From positions 62,001-126,000 of the forward strand of contig NZ_FOMD01000004.1 in NCBI RefSeq assembly GCF_900112525.1: a stretch of 64,000 nucleotides of DNA. The letters run 5' to 3'. Shown one piece after another: positions 37,814-48,070 of the stretch. Origin of the DNA: Klenkia taihuensis. GTDB taxonomy: Bacteria; Actinomycetota; Actinomycetes; Mycobacteriales; Geodermatophilaceae. The notes beneath the pieces are model-generated. The model had not been told where the DNA came from, searched no databases, and worked only from the letters and a program-made list of their open reading frames with translations. Each line of letters starts with the position of its first letter. Positions within the stretch are counted from its first letter, which is position 1. The position numbers and the translations under genes were made by a program.

Positions 37814-39052
37814 GTACTGGAGGTGGGCGTCGGTGGCGAGGACGTCGGCCAGCCGGTCGACGGCGTCCCCCAGGTCCACGAACCGGGTGCACAGCGGCGC
37901 CGGGCCGAAGCGCACCCGGTCCGGCATCCGGTAGTCCGGCACCACGCCGCGGTCGACCAGTGCCTGGGTGAGCTGCCAGGCCTGCGGGTGCTCGACCACC
38001 ACGTGCGCACCCCGCGCCCGGGCGTCCCGCGGCGACGCCAGCCGCACCTGCGGCACCCGCTCGTCCAGCAGCTGCACCAGCACGTCGGTCAGCGCCCGCC
38101 CCTTGGCGGCCACCGCGGCGATCCCGGCCTCGGCGGTGATGCCGGCCCCGACCTCCACCGCCGCGGTGGCCAGCACCGGCGGGGTGCCGACGGCGAAGCG
38201 GTCGACGCCGTCGGCCGGGACGTACCCCGGGCCCATGTCGAACTGGTCGCGCTGGCCGAACCAGCCCTGGATCGGCTGGCGCATGGACTCCTGCAGCTCG
38301 CGGCGCACGTACAGGAACGCCGGCGCCCCCGGCCCGCCGTTGAGGTGCTTGTAGGTGCAGCCGACCGCGAGGTCGGCGGCCGACAGGTCCACCTCGACGG
38401 CGCCCACGGCGTGGCTGAGGTCCCACAGCACCAGTGCGCCGTGCTCGCGGGCGGCCGCGGTCACCGCGGCGAGGTCCAGCAGCGCCCCCGACCGGTAGGC
38501 CACCAGCGACAGCACCACGACGGCGACCCGGTCGTCCAGCGCCGCGGCCAGGACGGCGGGGTCCAGGCCGCTGTCGATGTCGGCCTCGACCTCCCGCACG
38601 GTCAGGCCGCGCTCCCGGGCCACGCCGGACACGACGTACCGGTCGGTCGGGAACTCGTCGGCGGTGGTGACCAGCACGTCGCGGCCGGGCCGGGCGTCGA
38701 CGCCGGCCCGCAGCAGCTTGTAGAGGTTCACCGAGGTGGAGTCGCTGACCAGCACCTCGCCCGGCCGGGCCCCCAGCACCCCGGCGGCCAGCTGGTCGCC
38801 GACCCGGCCGGCCTGGGACACCCAGTGCGACCAGGACCCGACCAGGCCCCGGCCCCACTCCTGCTCGACCACCCGGGCCAGCGCGGCCGGGGTGGCCCGG
38901 GGCAGCCGGCCCAGCGAGTTGCCGTCGAGGTAGATCCGCCGCTGCGGCCCGTCGTCCCAGGTCCCGTCGGGCCCGTCGCCGGTGAAGAGCTCCCGGGAGC
39001 CGGCAAGGGGGTCGTCGGCGTCGCGCTGCTGGAGGTCGTCCCGTGTGAGCAC
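37787..39052 (-). CDS. kynU: Kynureninase
   Basis: PLP enzyme of about 421 residues cleaving L-kynurenine to anthranilate and alanine (or 3-hydroxykynurenine to 3-hydroxyanthranilate). PLP lysine lies in VGCTYKHLNGGPG; other landmarks are LDGNSLGRLP, VSDSTSVNLYKLL, LVLWDLSHAVGAVEVDL and GTPPVLA. I chose the GTG giving VLTRDDLQQRDADDPL, which matches the usual N-terminus; a GTG five codons earlier is possible. No tryptophan dioxygenase or formamidase is recognised beside it, though an amidase-signature gene diverges from it. The last few codons lie in the 27-bp repeat. Confidence 0.92.
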   Translation of the reverse strand: MLTRDDLQQRDADDPLAGSRELFTGDGPDGTWDDGPQRRIYLDGNSLGRLPRATPAALARVVEQEWGRGLVGSWSHWVSQAGRVGDQLAAGVLGARPGEVLVSDSTSVNLYKLLRAGVDARPGRDVLVTTADEFPTDRYVVSGVARERGLTVREVEADIDSGLDPAVLAAALDDRVAVVVLSLVAYRSGALLDLAAVTAAAREHGALVLWDLSHAVGAVEVDLSAADLAVGCTYKHLNGGPGAPAFLYVRRELQESMRQPIQGWFGQRDQFDMGPGYVPADGVDRFAVGTPPVLATAAVEVGAGITAEAGIAAVAAKGRALTDVLVQLLDERVPQVRLASPRDARARGAHVVVEHPQAWQLTQALVDRGVVPDYRMPDRVRFGPAPLCTRFVDLGDAVDRLADVLATDAHLQYPATRSRVT

Positions 39053-39070
39053 GCCCCCATGGTCCACGGC

Positions 39071-39076
39071 TAGCGT
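39071..39076 (+). promoter_or_regulatory. -10 element of a leaderless promoter
   Basis: TAGCGT, 8 bases before the GTG of the amidase gene, within the short divergent gap to kynureninase. Confidence 0.5.
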
Positions 39077-39084
39077 CGCCGACC

Positions 39085-40509
39085 GTGACCGAGCTGCACG
39101 AGCTGACCGCGCTGGGGATGGCCGCCGCCGTCCGGGCGGGGGAGACCAGCCCCACCGAGCTGGTCCGCCACCACCTGGCCCGTATCGAGGCCCTCGACGC
39201 GGGCATCGGCGCCTTCCTGACCGTCACGCCGGAGCGGGCACTGACGGCCGCGGCCGAGGCCGAGCGCCGGCTGGCCGCCGGCGACCCCGCGCCGCTGCTG
39301 GGCGTGCCGACCGCGATCAAGGACCTGAACCTGACCGCCGGGGTGCGCACCACGTTCGGGTCGGCGGCGATGGCCGACCACGTCCCCGACGTGGACGACC
39401 ACGTGGTGACCGCGCTGGCCGCCGCGGGCACGATCAGCCTGGGCAAGACCAGCACGCCGGAGTTCGGGTTCCCCTGCTACACCGACAACGACCTGGTCGG
39501 CCCCACCCGCTGCCCCTGGGACACCACGCGGCTGGCCGGCGGCTCCAGCGGCGGCGCGGCCGCGGCCGTGGCGCTGGGCATGCTCCCGTTCGCGCAGGGC
39601 TCCGACGGCGGCGGCTCCATCCGCATCCCCGCCGGCATCAACGGCCTGGTCGGCATCAAGCCCGCCCGCGGCCGGGTGAGCAGCGCACCGCTGGGTGCGG
39701 AGATCACCGGCCTGGGCGTCCAGGGCCCGCTGGCCCGCACCGTCCGCGACGCCGCCGCGGTGCTGGACGCGATGGCCGGGCCCGTCGTCGGCGACCCCAG
39801 CTGGGCGCCCCCGCCCGCGGAGTCCTTCCTCGCCGCGGCCGACCGCCCGGTGGGCCGCCTGCGGATCGGCCGGCACCGCACGTCGCTGGTGCCCGGCGCG
39901 GAGCTGGCCCCCGAGGTGGCCACCGCCTTCGACGACGCCACCGAGCTGCTCGCCGGGCTCGGCCACGAGGTGGTCGACCTGCCCGCCGCGCCGCTGGCCG
40001 ACGAGGTGCTCGCCGCCTTCGAGGACGTCTGGTCCCTCACCGGCGCCACCCTCCCGGTGACCGAGGACCAGGTGCACCTGCTGCGGCCGCTCACCCGGTA
40101 CCTGCGCGAGCGGGGCCTGGCGCTGTCCGCCCGCCGGGCGATGGAGGCGCTGACCACCCTGCGGGTGTTCAGCCGCCGGTTCGTGCAGGCCACCGACGCC
40201 GTCGACGTCCTGCTCGCCCCGATCTGCACCGACGTGCCCCGGCCGGTCGGCTTCTTCGACACCCAGGACGGTCGGCCGGTGGACGGCGCGGAGGACTTCG
40301 AGCGGCAGAAGCGCTACGCCGCCTTCCCCGCGCTGTTCAACGTCACCGGCCAGCCGGCGGTCAGCGTCCCGCTGCACTGGACGCCGGACGGTCTGCCCGT
40401 CGGCACCATGCTGGTCGGGCGCCCCGCCGACGAGGCCACCCTGGTCGCGCTCGCGGCGCAGCTCGAGCAGGCCCGGCCGTGGGCGCACCGGCACCCGCCG
40501 GGCTGGTGA
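39085..40509 (+). CDS. Amidase signature family enzyme
   Basis: Amidase of 474 residues that hydrolyses amide bonds. The Ser-cisSer-Lys triad is intact: K79 in PTAIKDLN, S154 in AGGSSGGAA and S178 in DGGGSIRIP, with the 24-residue spacing of FAAH-type enzymes. GTG start 8 bases after TAGCGT. No signal peptide. Divergent from kynureninase with about 32 bp between starts, so they may be co-regulated; an amidase in place of a kynurenine formamidase is an attractive but unproven idea. Substrate unknown. Confidence 0.92.
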   Translation: MTELHELTALGMAAAVRAGETSPTELVRHHLARIEALDAGIGAFLTVTPERALTAAAEAERRLAAGDPAPLLGVPTAIKDLNLTAGVRTTFGSAAMADHVPDVDDHVVTALAAAGTISLGKTSTPEFGFPCYTDNDLVGPTRCPWDTTRLAGGSSGGAAAAVALGMLPFAQGSDGGGSIRIPAGINGLVGIKPARGRVSSAPLGAEITGLGVQGPLARTVRDAAAVLDAMAGPVVGDPSWAPPPAESFLAAADRPVGRLRIGRHRTSLVPGAELAPEVATAFDDATELLAGLGHEVVDLPAAPLADEVLAAFEDVWSLTGATLPVTEDQVHLLRPLTRYLRERGLALSARRAMEALTTLRVFSRRFVQATDAVDVLLAPICTDVPRPVGFFDTQDGRPVDGAEDFERQKRYAAFPALFNVTGQPAVSVPLHWTPDGLPVGTMLVGRPADEATLVALAAQLEQARPWAHRHPPGW

Positions 40510-40530
40510 GCTGGGCGGCGGCACCCCCGG

Positions 40531-40536
40531 TAGATT
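40531..40536 (+). promoter_or_regulatory. -10 element of a leaderless promoter
   Basis: TAGATT, exactly 7 bases before the GTG of the ctaJ-like gene; the clearest such site in the window. Confidence 0.6.
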
Positions 40537-40543
40537 CCCCGAG

Positions 40544-40849
40544 GTGACCGTCGTCGAGACCCTCCTCGTCTTCCTGGTGGCCCCGTTGGCGGTGGTGCTG
40601 CTGGCCTACGCGCTGGTGATGCTGCCGACGCTGAAGAGCCGCAAGCGCTACAAGCCCGGCGAGCCCTGGGGCCACGGGGCCGTCTGGTACGAGCCGCACC
40701 GCCCCGGTGGCGGCGGGCACGGGGCCGGCCACGGCGCCGACCACGACGAGCACCCCGCGCTGGGCAAGCAGGCCGCGGCGCTGGCCATCGGCGAGACCGC
40801 CGGCCACCCCAGGCGCACCGCGGCCGGTGGCGCCCGCGGCACCTGGTGA
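40544..40849 (+). CDS. ctaJ: aa3-type cytochrome oxidase subunit CtaJ-like
   Basis: Small membrane protein of 101 residues. One N-terminal hydrophobic helix (about 5-28) is followed by LKSRKRYKPGEPWGHGAVWYEPH, a His/Gly-rich segment, and the terminal GGARGTW. The YKPGxPW motif and the Arg-Gly-x-Trp end match actinobacterial CtaJ, an accessory subunit of the aa3 oxidase in the cytochrome bcc-aa3 supercomplex. The DUF5130 gene next to it is also the usual neighbour. The gene lies outside the main oxidase operon, as is normal for CtaJ. Leaderless GTG start. Confidence 0.75.
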   Translation: MTVVETLLVFLVAPLAVVLLAYALVMLPTLKSRKRYKPGEPWGHGAVWYEPHRPGGGGHGAGHGADHDEHPALGKQAAALAIGETAGHPRRTAAGGARGTW

Positions 40850-40886
40850 CCCCCCGACCCGCGCAGGAACAGAGAGGCGACCACTG

Positions 40887-41327
40887 ATGGCCATCGAGCT
40901 CGAGGACACCCGCGAGCCCGTCGTCGACGACCAGGAGGGCCCGAAGGCGTCGCCGTTCAGCCCGTCGGAGCTGCTCCGGCTGGACGAGGCGCTGACCATG
41001 TCCTCCCGCGAGACCGGGCTGCGGTTCACCCTCTACATCGGTGACCTGCCCGCCGACACCCGCGCCGGCGCGGAGGAGCTGCACGCCCGCTCCGGGGGCG
41101 ACCCCGCCGAGTCGGTGCTCATCGCGATCGCCCCCGACCAGCGGGTGCTGGAGATCGTCACCGGTTCGGCCGCGGCCCGCCGGCTCCCCGACCGGGCCTG
41201 CGCGCTGGCCGTGCTGACCATGACCGGGCGCTTCGGCTCCGGCGACCTGGTCGGCGGCATCGTCAACGGCCTGCGCCAGCTCTCCGACCAGGCCGGGCAC
41301 CCCGCCGCCCACCGCCCGCGGCACTGA
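40887..41327 (+). CDS. DUF5130 family protein
   Basis: Soluble protein of 146 residues that I recognise as DUF5130, a conserved actinobacterial family related to TPM-domain proteins. Visible features: SPFSPSELLRLDEALTMSSRETGLRFTLYIGDL, LIAIAPDQRVLEIVTGSAAARRLPDRACALAVL and a C-terminal basic tail. The ATG has AGAGAGG upstream. It sits 37 bp after the ctaJ-like gene and is probably co-transcribed; a role near the respiratory oxidase is possible but not shown. A strong bidirectional terminator follows. Confidence 0.78.
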   Translation: MAIELEDTREPVVDDQEGPKASPFSPSELLRLDEALTMSSRETGLRFTLYIGDLPADTRAGAEELHARSGGDPAESVLIAIAPDQRVLEIVTGSAAARRLPDRACALAVLTMTGRFGSGDLVGGIVNGLRQLSDQAGHPAAHRPRH

Positions 41328-41337
41328 ACCGACCAGG

Positions 41338-41369
41338 AGGGGCCCCCACCGTCCGCGGTGGGGGCCCCT
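41338..41369. terminator. Bidirectional hairpin terminator
   Basis: Perfect 14-bp inverted repeat (41338-41351 with 41356-41369) and a 4-base loop, followed by TTCTGCGTG. Placed between the stops of the converging DUF5130 and pepN genes. Confidence 0.75.
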
Positions 41370-41379
41370 TCTGCGTGCG

Positions 41380-43935
<2,556 letters not shown>

Positions 43936-44071
43936 GCCGCGCAGCTTCCCACGTGGGTCCGACAGGGCCGGGGGGACGGGGGACAGGTGTGGACCACCGG
44001 GTCGGCTGGGAACAACGGGGCCGCCCGCGCCCTTGGACGGCGGCGAGCAACCGCGAACACGAGGAGATGGC

Positions 44072-44737
44072 ATGACCGAGGCCGTGCAGACCGCCCCCAC
44101 CAGCGCGAAGGTCGACGTCTGGGTCGACCCGCTGTGCCCGTGGGCCTGGCTGACCAGCCGCTGGGTGATCGAGGCGTCGAAGGTGCGCGACCTGGACGTG
44201 CACTGGCACGTGATGAGCCTGGCCGTGCTCAACGACGGCCGGGACCTCCCCGAGCAGTACGTCGAGATGATGAAGCAGGCGTGGGGCCCGGTGCGGGTGC
44301 TGATCGCCGCGCAGCAGCAGCACGGCGACGAGGTGGTCGGTGACCTCTACACCGCGATGGGCACGCTGCGGCACCAGGAGGGCAAGGAGCTGTCGGAGAT
44401 CATCGCCCCGGCGCTGGAGAAGGTCGGCCTGCCGGCCTCCCTCGCCGACGCCGCGACCTCCACCGAGCACGACGAGGCGCTGCGGAAGAGCCACCACGAG
44501 GGCATGGACCCGGTCGGCGAGGACGTCGGCACCCCCGTCCTGCACGTGGACGGCGTCGCGTTCTTCGGCCCGGTCATCAGCCGGGTGCCCACCGGCGAGG
44601 ACGCCGGCAAGGCCTTCGACGGCGCGGTCCTGCTGGCCAACCTGCCCGGCTTCTGGGAGCTCAAGCGCACCCGCACCGAGGAGCCGGACTTCTCCACCGT
44701 CCCCGCTTCGGCGCTGGAGATCACCCACCGCGGGTGA
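44072..44737 (+). CDS. Rv2466c-like (mycothiol-dependent nitroreductase/mycoredoxin-2) thioredoxin-fold protein, CPWA variant
   Basis: DsbA-like thioredoxin-fold protein of 221 residues, closely following M. tuberculosis Rv2466c: [69 protein letters not shown]. Rv2466c has a CPWC redox motif; here the second cysteine is alanine (CPWA), leaving a single active-site cysteine. It could act through a mixed disulfide with mycothiol in a monothiol mechanism. ATG start with GAGGAG upstream. It diverges from pepN and precedes the SDR and rpiB genes, the order seen in mycobacteria apart from the SDR. Confidence 0.88.
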   Translation: MTEAVQTAPTSAKVDVWVDPLCPWAWLTSRWVIEASKVRDLDVHWHVMSLAVLNDGRDLPEQYVEMMKQAWGPVRVLIAAQQQHGDEVVGDLYTAMGTLRHQEGKELSEIIAPALEKVGLPASLADAATSTEHDEALRKSHHEGMDPVGEDVGTPVLHVDGVAFFGPVISRVPTGEDAGKAFDGAVLLANLPGFWELKRTRTEEPDFSTVPASALEITHRG

Positions 44738-44742
44738 GCCGC

Positions 44743-44774
44743 GGGTGCGGCATGCTCGCGGGCATGCCGCACCC
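44743..44774 (+). promoter_or_regulatory. Hairpin covering the start of the SDR gene
   Basis: Perfect 13-bp inverted repeat (44743-44755 with 44762-44774) and 6-base loop. The ATG at 44764 is inside the right arm, so it may restrict translation, or mark the end of the preceding gene's transcript. Confidence 0.45.
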
Positions 44775-45525
44775 CCGCCGCCAGCGCATCGTCATCACCG
44801 GGGCCAGCTCCGGGCTCGGCGAGGGCATGGCCCGCCGCTGGGCCGCCGCCGGGCACGACCTGGCGCTGCTGGCCCGCCGCACCGACCGGCTCGAGCGGCT
44901 GCGCGACGAGCTGGCGGTGCACGGCCGCACCGTGCTGGTCGCCCCGCTGGACATCGACGACCCGGACGCGGTCGCCGGGACGGTGCCCCGGGTCGCCGGC
45001 GAGCTGGGCGGGGTGGACCGCTTCGTCGCCAACGCCGGGCTCGGCAAGGGCGTGCCGGTGGGCACCGGCGGGGCGCGGCCGAACCGGGCGGTGCTGACGA
45101 CCAACGTGCTGGGCACGCACGCCACCTGCGAGGCCGCCGTCGCGCTGTTCCGCGCGCAGGGGCACGGCCACCTGGTGGTCATCTCCTCCGTCGCCGGCGT
45201 GCGCGGGATGGGCGGCACCCGGACCGCCTACGCCACCTCGAAGGCCGCCGACGCGGTCCTGGCCGAGGGCATCCGGGCCGACCTGCTGTCCTCCCGCGCC
45301 ACCCGCCGCATCCGGGTCAGCACCATCCACCCCGGCTTCATCGAGACCGACATCAACACCGGCCGCCGCGGCCCCTTCACCGTCGACCTGGACACCGGGG
45401 TGGACGCGCTGGTCGCCGCGATCGACCGCGAGCCGGTGCGGGCCTACGTGCCCGAGTGGCCGTGGCGGGCCGTCGCCGGGCTGCTGCGGGCCCTGCCCCT
45501 GCCGGTCGCCGCCCGGCTGTCCTGA
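44764..45525 (+). CDS. Short-chain dehydrogenase/reductase
   Basis: Classical SDR of 253 residues. Cofactor loop TGASSGLG, NAG-type strand VANAGLG, catalytic serine in VVISSVAG and Tyr-Lys pair in AYATSKAAD are present. An acidic/basic pattern RRTDRLERL after the second strand suggests NADP(H). Start is the ATG giving MPHPRRQRIVITGAS; an ATG four codons earlier is in frame. Separated from rpiB by 12 bp in the same direction. Substrate unknown. Confidence 0.88.
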   Translation: MPHPRRQRIVITGASSGLGEGMARRWAAAGHDLALLARRTDRLERLRDELAVHGRTVLVAPLDIDDPDAVAGTVPRVAGELGGVDRFVANAGLGKGVPVGTGGARPNRAVLTTNVLGTHATCEAAVALFRAQGHGHLVVISSVAGVRGMGGTRTAYATSKAADAVLAEGIRADLLSSRATRRIRVSTIHPGFIETDINTGRRGPFTVDLDTGVDALVAAIDREPVRAYVPEWPWRAVAGLLRALPLPVAARLS

Positions 45526-45537
45526 CAGACTCACGCC

Positions 45538-46026
45538 ATGCGCGTCTTCCTCGGGACCGACCACGCCGGCCTGGAGCTCAAGGCCCACCTGCTGGAGGCC
45601 GTCGCGGCCGCCGGGCACGAGCCGGTCGACTGCGGCGCCTTCGACTACGACCCCGACGACGACTACCCGCCGTTCTGCATCGAGGTCGGCGAGCGCGTCG
45701 TCGTCGAGCCCGGCTCGCTGGGCGTGGTCATCGGCGGCTCGGGCAACGGCGAGCAGATCGCGGCCAACAAGGTCCCCGGCGTCCGCGCCGCGCTGGTGTG
45801 GAACACCTCCACCGCCGAGCTCGCCCGCCAGCACAACGACGCCAACGTCGTCGCCGTCGGCGGCCGGCAGCACAGCGTCGAGGAGGCCACCGAGCTGGTG
45901 CTGACCTTCCTGCGCACCCCGTTCTCCGGCGACGAGCGGCACGTCCGCCGGATCGGCCTGGTGGCGGCCTACGAGCAGGAGCGCCACCACCCCGCCGGGG
46001 GCGGGCCGGCCGAGCGCGCGCGGTGA
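45538..46026 (+). CDS. rpiB: Ribose-5-phosphate isomerase B
   Basis: RpiB of 162 residues interconverting ribose-5-phosphate and ribulose-5-phosphate in the pentose phosphate pathway. Characteristic MRVFLGTDHAGLELK and GVVIGGSGNGEQIAANK are present; the active-site glutamate in GNGEQ is the actinobacterial form, replacing the cysteine base of E. coli-type RpiB. A CAGACT hexamer lies 6 bases before the ATG, so it may be leaderless even though the SDR gene is close. Orthologous position to Rv2465c. Confidence 0.95.
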   Translation: MRVFLGTDHAGLELKAHLLEAVAAAGHEPVDCGAFDYDPDDDYPPFCIEVGERVVVEPGSLGVVIGGSGNGEQIAANKVPGVRAALVWNTSTAELARQHNDANVVAVGGRQHSVEEATELVLTFLRTPFSGDERHVRRIGLVAAYEQERHHPAGGGPAERAR

Positions 46027-46084
46027 CCCCGGTGGCCGACGTCGCCGCCGGGATGGCCACGAGCACGGTCGCCGGAGGCTGAGC

Positions 46085-46642
46085 GTGGACGGGGACGACG
46101 TCCGGGCCGCGGTCGAGGAGGCCGTCGGGTTCCTGGTCCGCGTCCCCGACCCGGCCGCCCCGGTGCTCGACACCGACGTCGCGGGCGTCGTCTGGCACAT
46201 CGGCACCTGCCTGCACTGGTACGGCCACGACCTGGTCATGGGCCGGGTCGACCTGACCGCCGGCCGGTGGGAGCCCGACCCCGACGCCGGCTACGGCCGG
46301 CTGGTCACCGGCCTGGCCAGCTGGGGCGAGGTGCTGGCCCGGGTGCTGGAGGCCGCCGACCCCGCCGAGCGCGGCTTCCACCCGTGGGGCGCGCCCGACC
46401 CGGCCGGGTTCGCCGCGATGGCCTGCGCCGAGGTGCTGGTGCACACCGGCGACGTCGCCGAGGCCCTCGACCTGCCGTGGGCGCCGCCGCCGGACCTCGC
46501 GGCCGCCGTCCTGGCCCGGTTGTTCCCCGGTGCCCCGGCCGACCAGGACCCGGCGACCACCCTGCGGTGGGCGACCGGCCGGGCCGACCTGCCCGGCCGG
46601 CCCCGGCCGGCGTCGTGGTCCTACGCGGCCGCCGCCGACTGA
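46085..46642 (+). CDS. Maleylpyruvate isomerase-like mycothiol-dependent protein (DinB/MDMPI fold)
   Basis: Protein of 185 residues with the four-helix MDMPI/DinB-like fold. A metal site is suggested by histidines in VVWHIGTCLHWYGHD and EVLVHTGDVAEAL, the usual placement. The family contains mycothiol-dependent maleylpyruvate isomerase and many uncharacterised S-transferases. GTG start. It follows rpiB by 58 bp and converges on the acetyltransferase gene with one base between stops. Substrate unknown; mycothiol dependence is inferred. Confidence 0.78.
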   Translation: MDGDDVRAAVEEAVGFLVRVPDPAAPVLDTDVAGVVWHIGTCLHWYGHDLVMGRVDLTAGRWEPDPDAGYGRLVTGLASWGEVLARVLEAADPAERGFHPWGAPDPAGFAAMACAEVLVHTGDVAEALDLPWAPPPDLAAAVLARLFPGAPADQDPATTLRWATGRADLPGRPRPASWSYAAAAD

Positions 46643-46643
46643 C

Positions 46644-47921
46644 TCAGAACGGGTCCGGGCTCTGCGGGGCGACCGGCCAGGAGAAGGACGTCGACGCCAG
46701 CGCCACCGCACCGGGGCTGACCTCGGTGACCCGCCCGGCCCGGTGGAGCGTGCCCAGCGAGACCCCGCCGAGGTAGACCGCGGCGAGGTCCTCCACGCCC
46801 AGCACCAGGTCGGGGTCGCGGTCGGTGCGGCCGCAGTACCCGCCGGCCGGGTGCCCGGTCAGCCGCCAGCGGCCGTCGTTCCACGGGCAGAAGGCGTCGC
46901 GCACCTCCAGCACCAGGTCGATCGGCGCGGGGTAGCGGCGGGCGGCCAGGGCCCGGCCGACGTCCACGAGCCGCAGCCACAGCGCGTCGGACGGCGTGGT
47001 GGCCACGGAGCGGGGGTCGGCGACCATCGCGCGCAGCGGGTCCTCGCTGCCCAGCGTCCACGACGACAGCTCCCGCACCAGGTCGTGGCCGAGCAGGAAG
47101 CGCCACAGCGCCGTGCGGGTGGGCGCGTCGGCGGCGACCAGGTCGACCACCTGGAGCTTGCCCTCGGGCTCGTAGCGGGGGGACCAGCCCTCCTTCTGCC
47201 GGTAGCTGGCGTACCCGGTCACCGTGCCGTCGGGGGCGGTGTGCAGCACGTACCGCCGCTCGGTGAACCCGTCGCGGTCGTCCTTGTCGTCGCGCAGCTT
47301 GCGGTCCCACCAGCGGGAGTCGCGGGCGAGGTTGCCGGGCAGCTCGCGGCGCAGCCGCTCGTACAGCGGGACGGCGGCCGCGCGGTAGTCGTCGAGGTCG
47401 ACCAGCGTGGTCCGGCCGTCGGACACCGGCAGGTCGGCGCGCAGCCGGGCCCGGCTGGGGTCCAGCGCGACGCCGCCGCGCCAGACGGCGGGCGCGTAGC
47501 CGAAGCGGCCGTAGATGCCGCCCTCGGCGGCCCACAGCGCCGCCAGCGGCTCGGTGCCGGCGGCGTGCACCTCGTCGAGCTGGCGGCGCATCACTGCGGT
47601 GAGGACGCCGCGGCGGCGGTGGGTGGGGGAGACGGTGATCCAGGTGATGCCGGCCGTGGGGACGACGCCACCGGGCACGGTGAGCTCCAGGCTGTAGATG
47701 CCGGCGGTGGCCGCGACGAAGCCGTCCTCCACCAGGGCCAGCGAGCGGTCCAGCTCCGCGGTGGGCCGGGGCACGTCGACGTAGGGGCCGGTGGGGTCCT
47801 CGCCGAAGACACGGCTCATCGCCCGGCCGAAGGCCGGCCACTCCTCGGCGGTGGTGGGCCGCAGGGCGGCGACGAGGTCGGGGTCGGCGGCGGGGACGGC
47901 GGGCGGCGGTGCGTCGGTCAC
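46644..47921 (-). CDS. Eis-like GNAT family N-acetyltransferase
   Basis: Acetyltransferase of 425 residues resembling mycobacterial Eis. The N-terminal GNAT domain has ITWITVSPTHRRRGVLTAVMRRQL (acetyl-CoA loop) and ALWAAEGGIYGRFGYAPA; a second GNAT-like region and an SCP-like C-terminal domain follow. In Eis the C-terminal phenylalanine carboxylate acts in catalysis; this protein also ends in Phe (SPDPF). Eis acetylates aminoglycosides and lysines, but many homologues have other substrates. Divergent from the lipoprotein-sigma operon over 149 bp. Confidence 0.88.
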   Translation of the reverse strand: MTDAPPPAVPAADPDLVAALRPTTAEEWPAFGRAMSRVFGEDPTGPYVDVPRPTAELDRSLALVEDGFVAATAGIYSLELTVPGGVVPTAGITWITVSPTHRRRGVLTAVMRRQLDEVHAAGTEPLAALWAAEGGIYGRFGYAPAVWRGGVALDPSRARLRADLPVSDGRTTLVDLDDYRAAAVPLYERLRRELPGNLARDSRWWDRKLRDDKDDRDGFTERRYVLHTAPDGTVTGYASYRQKEGWSPRYEPEGKLQVVDLVAADAPTRTALWRFLLGHDLVRELSSWTLGSEDPLRAMVADPRSVATTPSDALWLRLVDVGRALAARRYPAPIDLVLEVRDAFCPWNDGRWRLTGHPAGGYCGRTDRDPDLVLGVEDLAAVYLGGVSLGTLHRAGRVTEVSPGAVALASTSFSWPVAPQSPDPF

Positions 47922-48024
47922 CGGTCCTGCCTACCGCCCGCCGCGCACCCCGGCGACCGGGTTTCCCGGTGCCGCGTCACGGGACGGTGACGTCGGACCG
48001 GGATCGGGACCGTCCGGGAGCCGT

Positions 48025-48030
48025 TAGGGT
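48025..48030 (+). promoter_or_regulatory. Putative -10 element
   Basis: TAGGGT, about 40 bases before the ATG of the lipoprotein gene, whose GGAGG ribosome site lies between. Confidence 0.4.
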
Positions 48031-48070
48031 CGGCAACGGCCCGCCCCCGGGCCACGTCGAGTGGAGGTCC

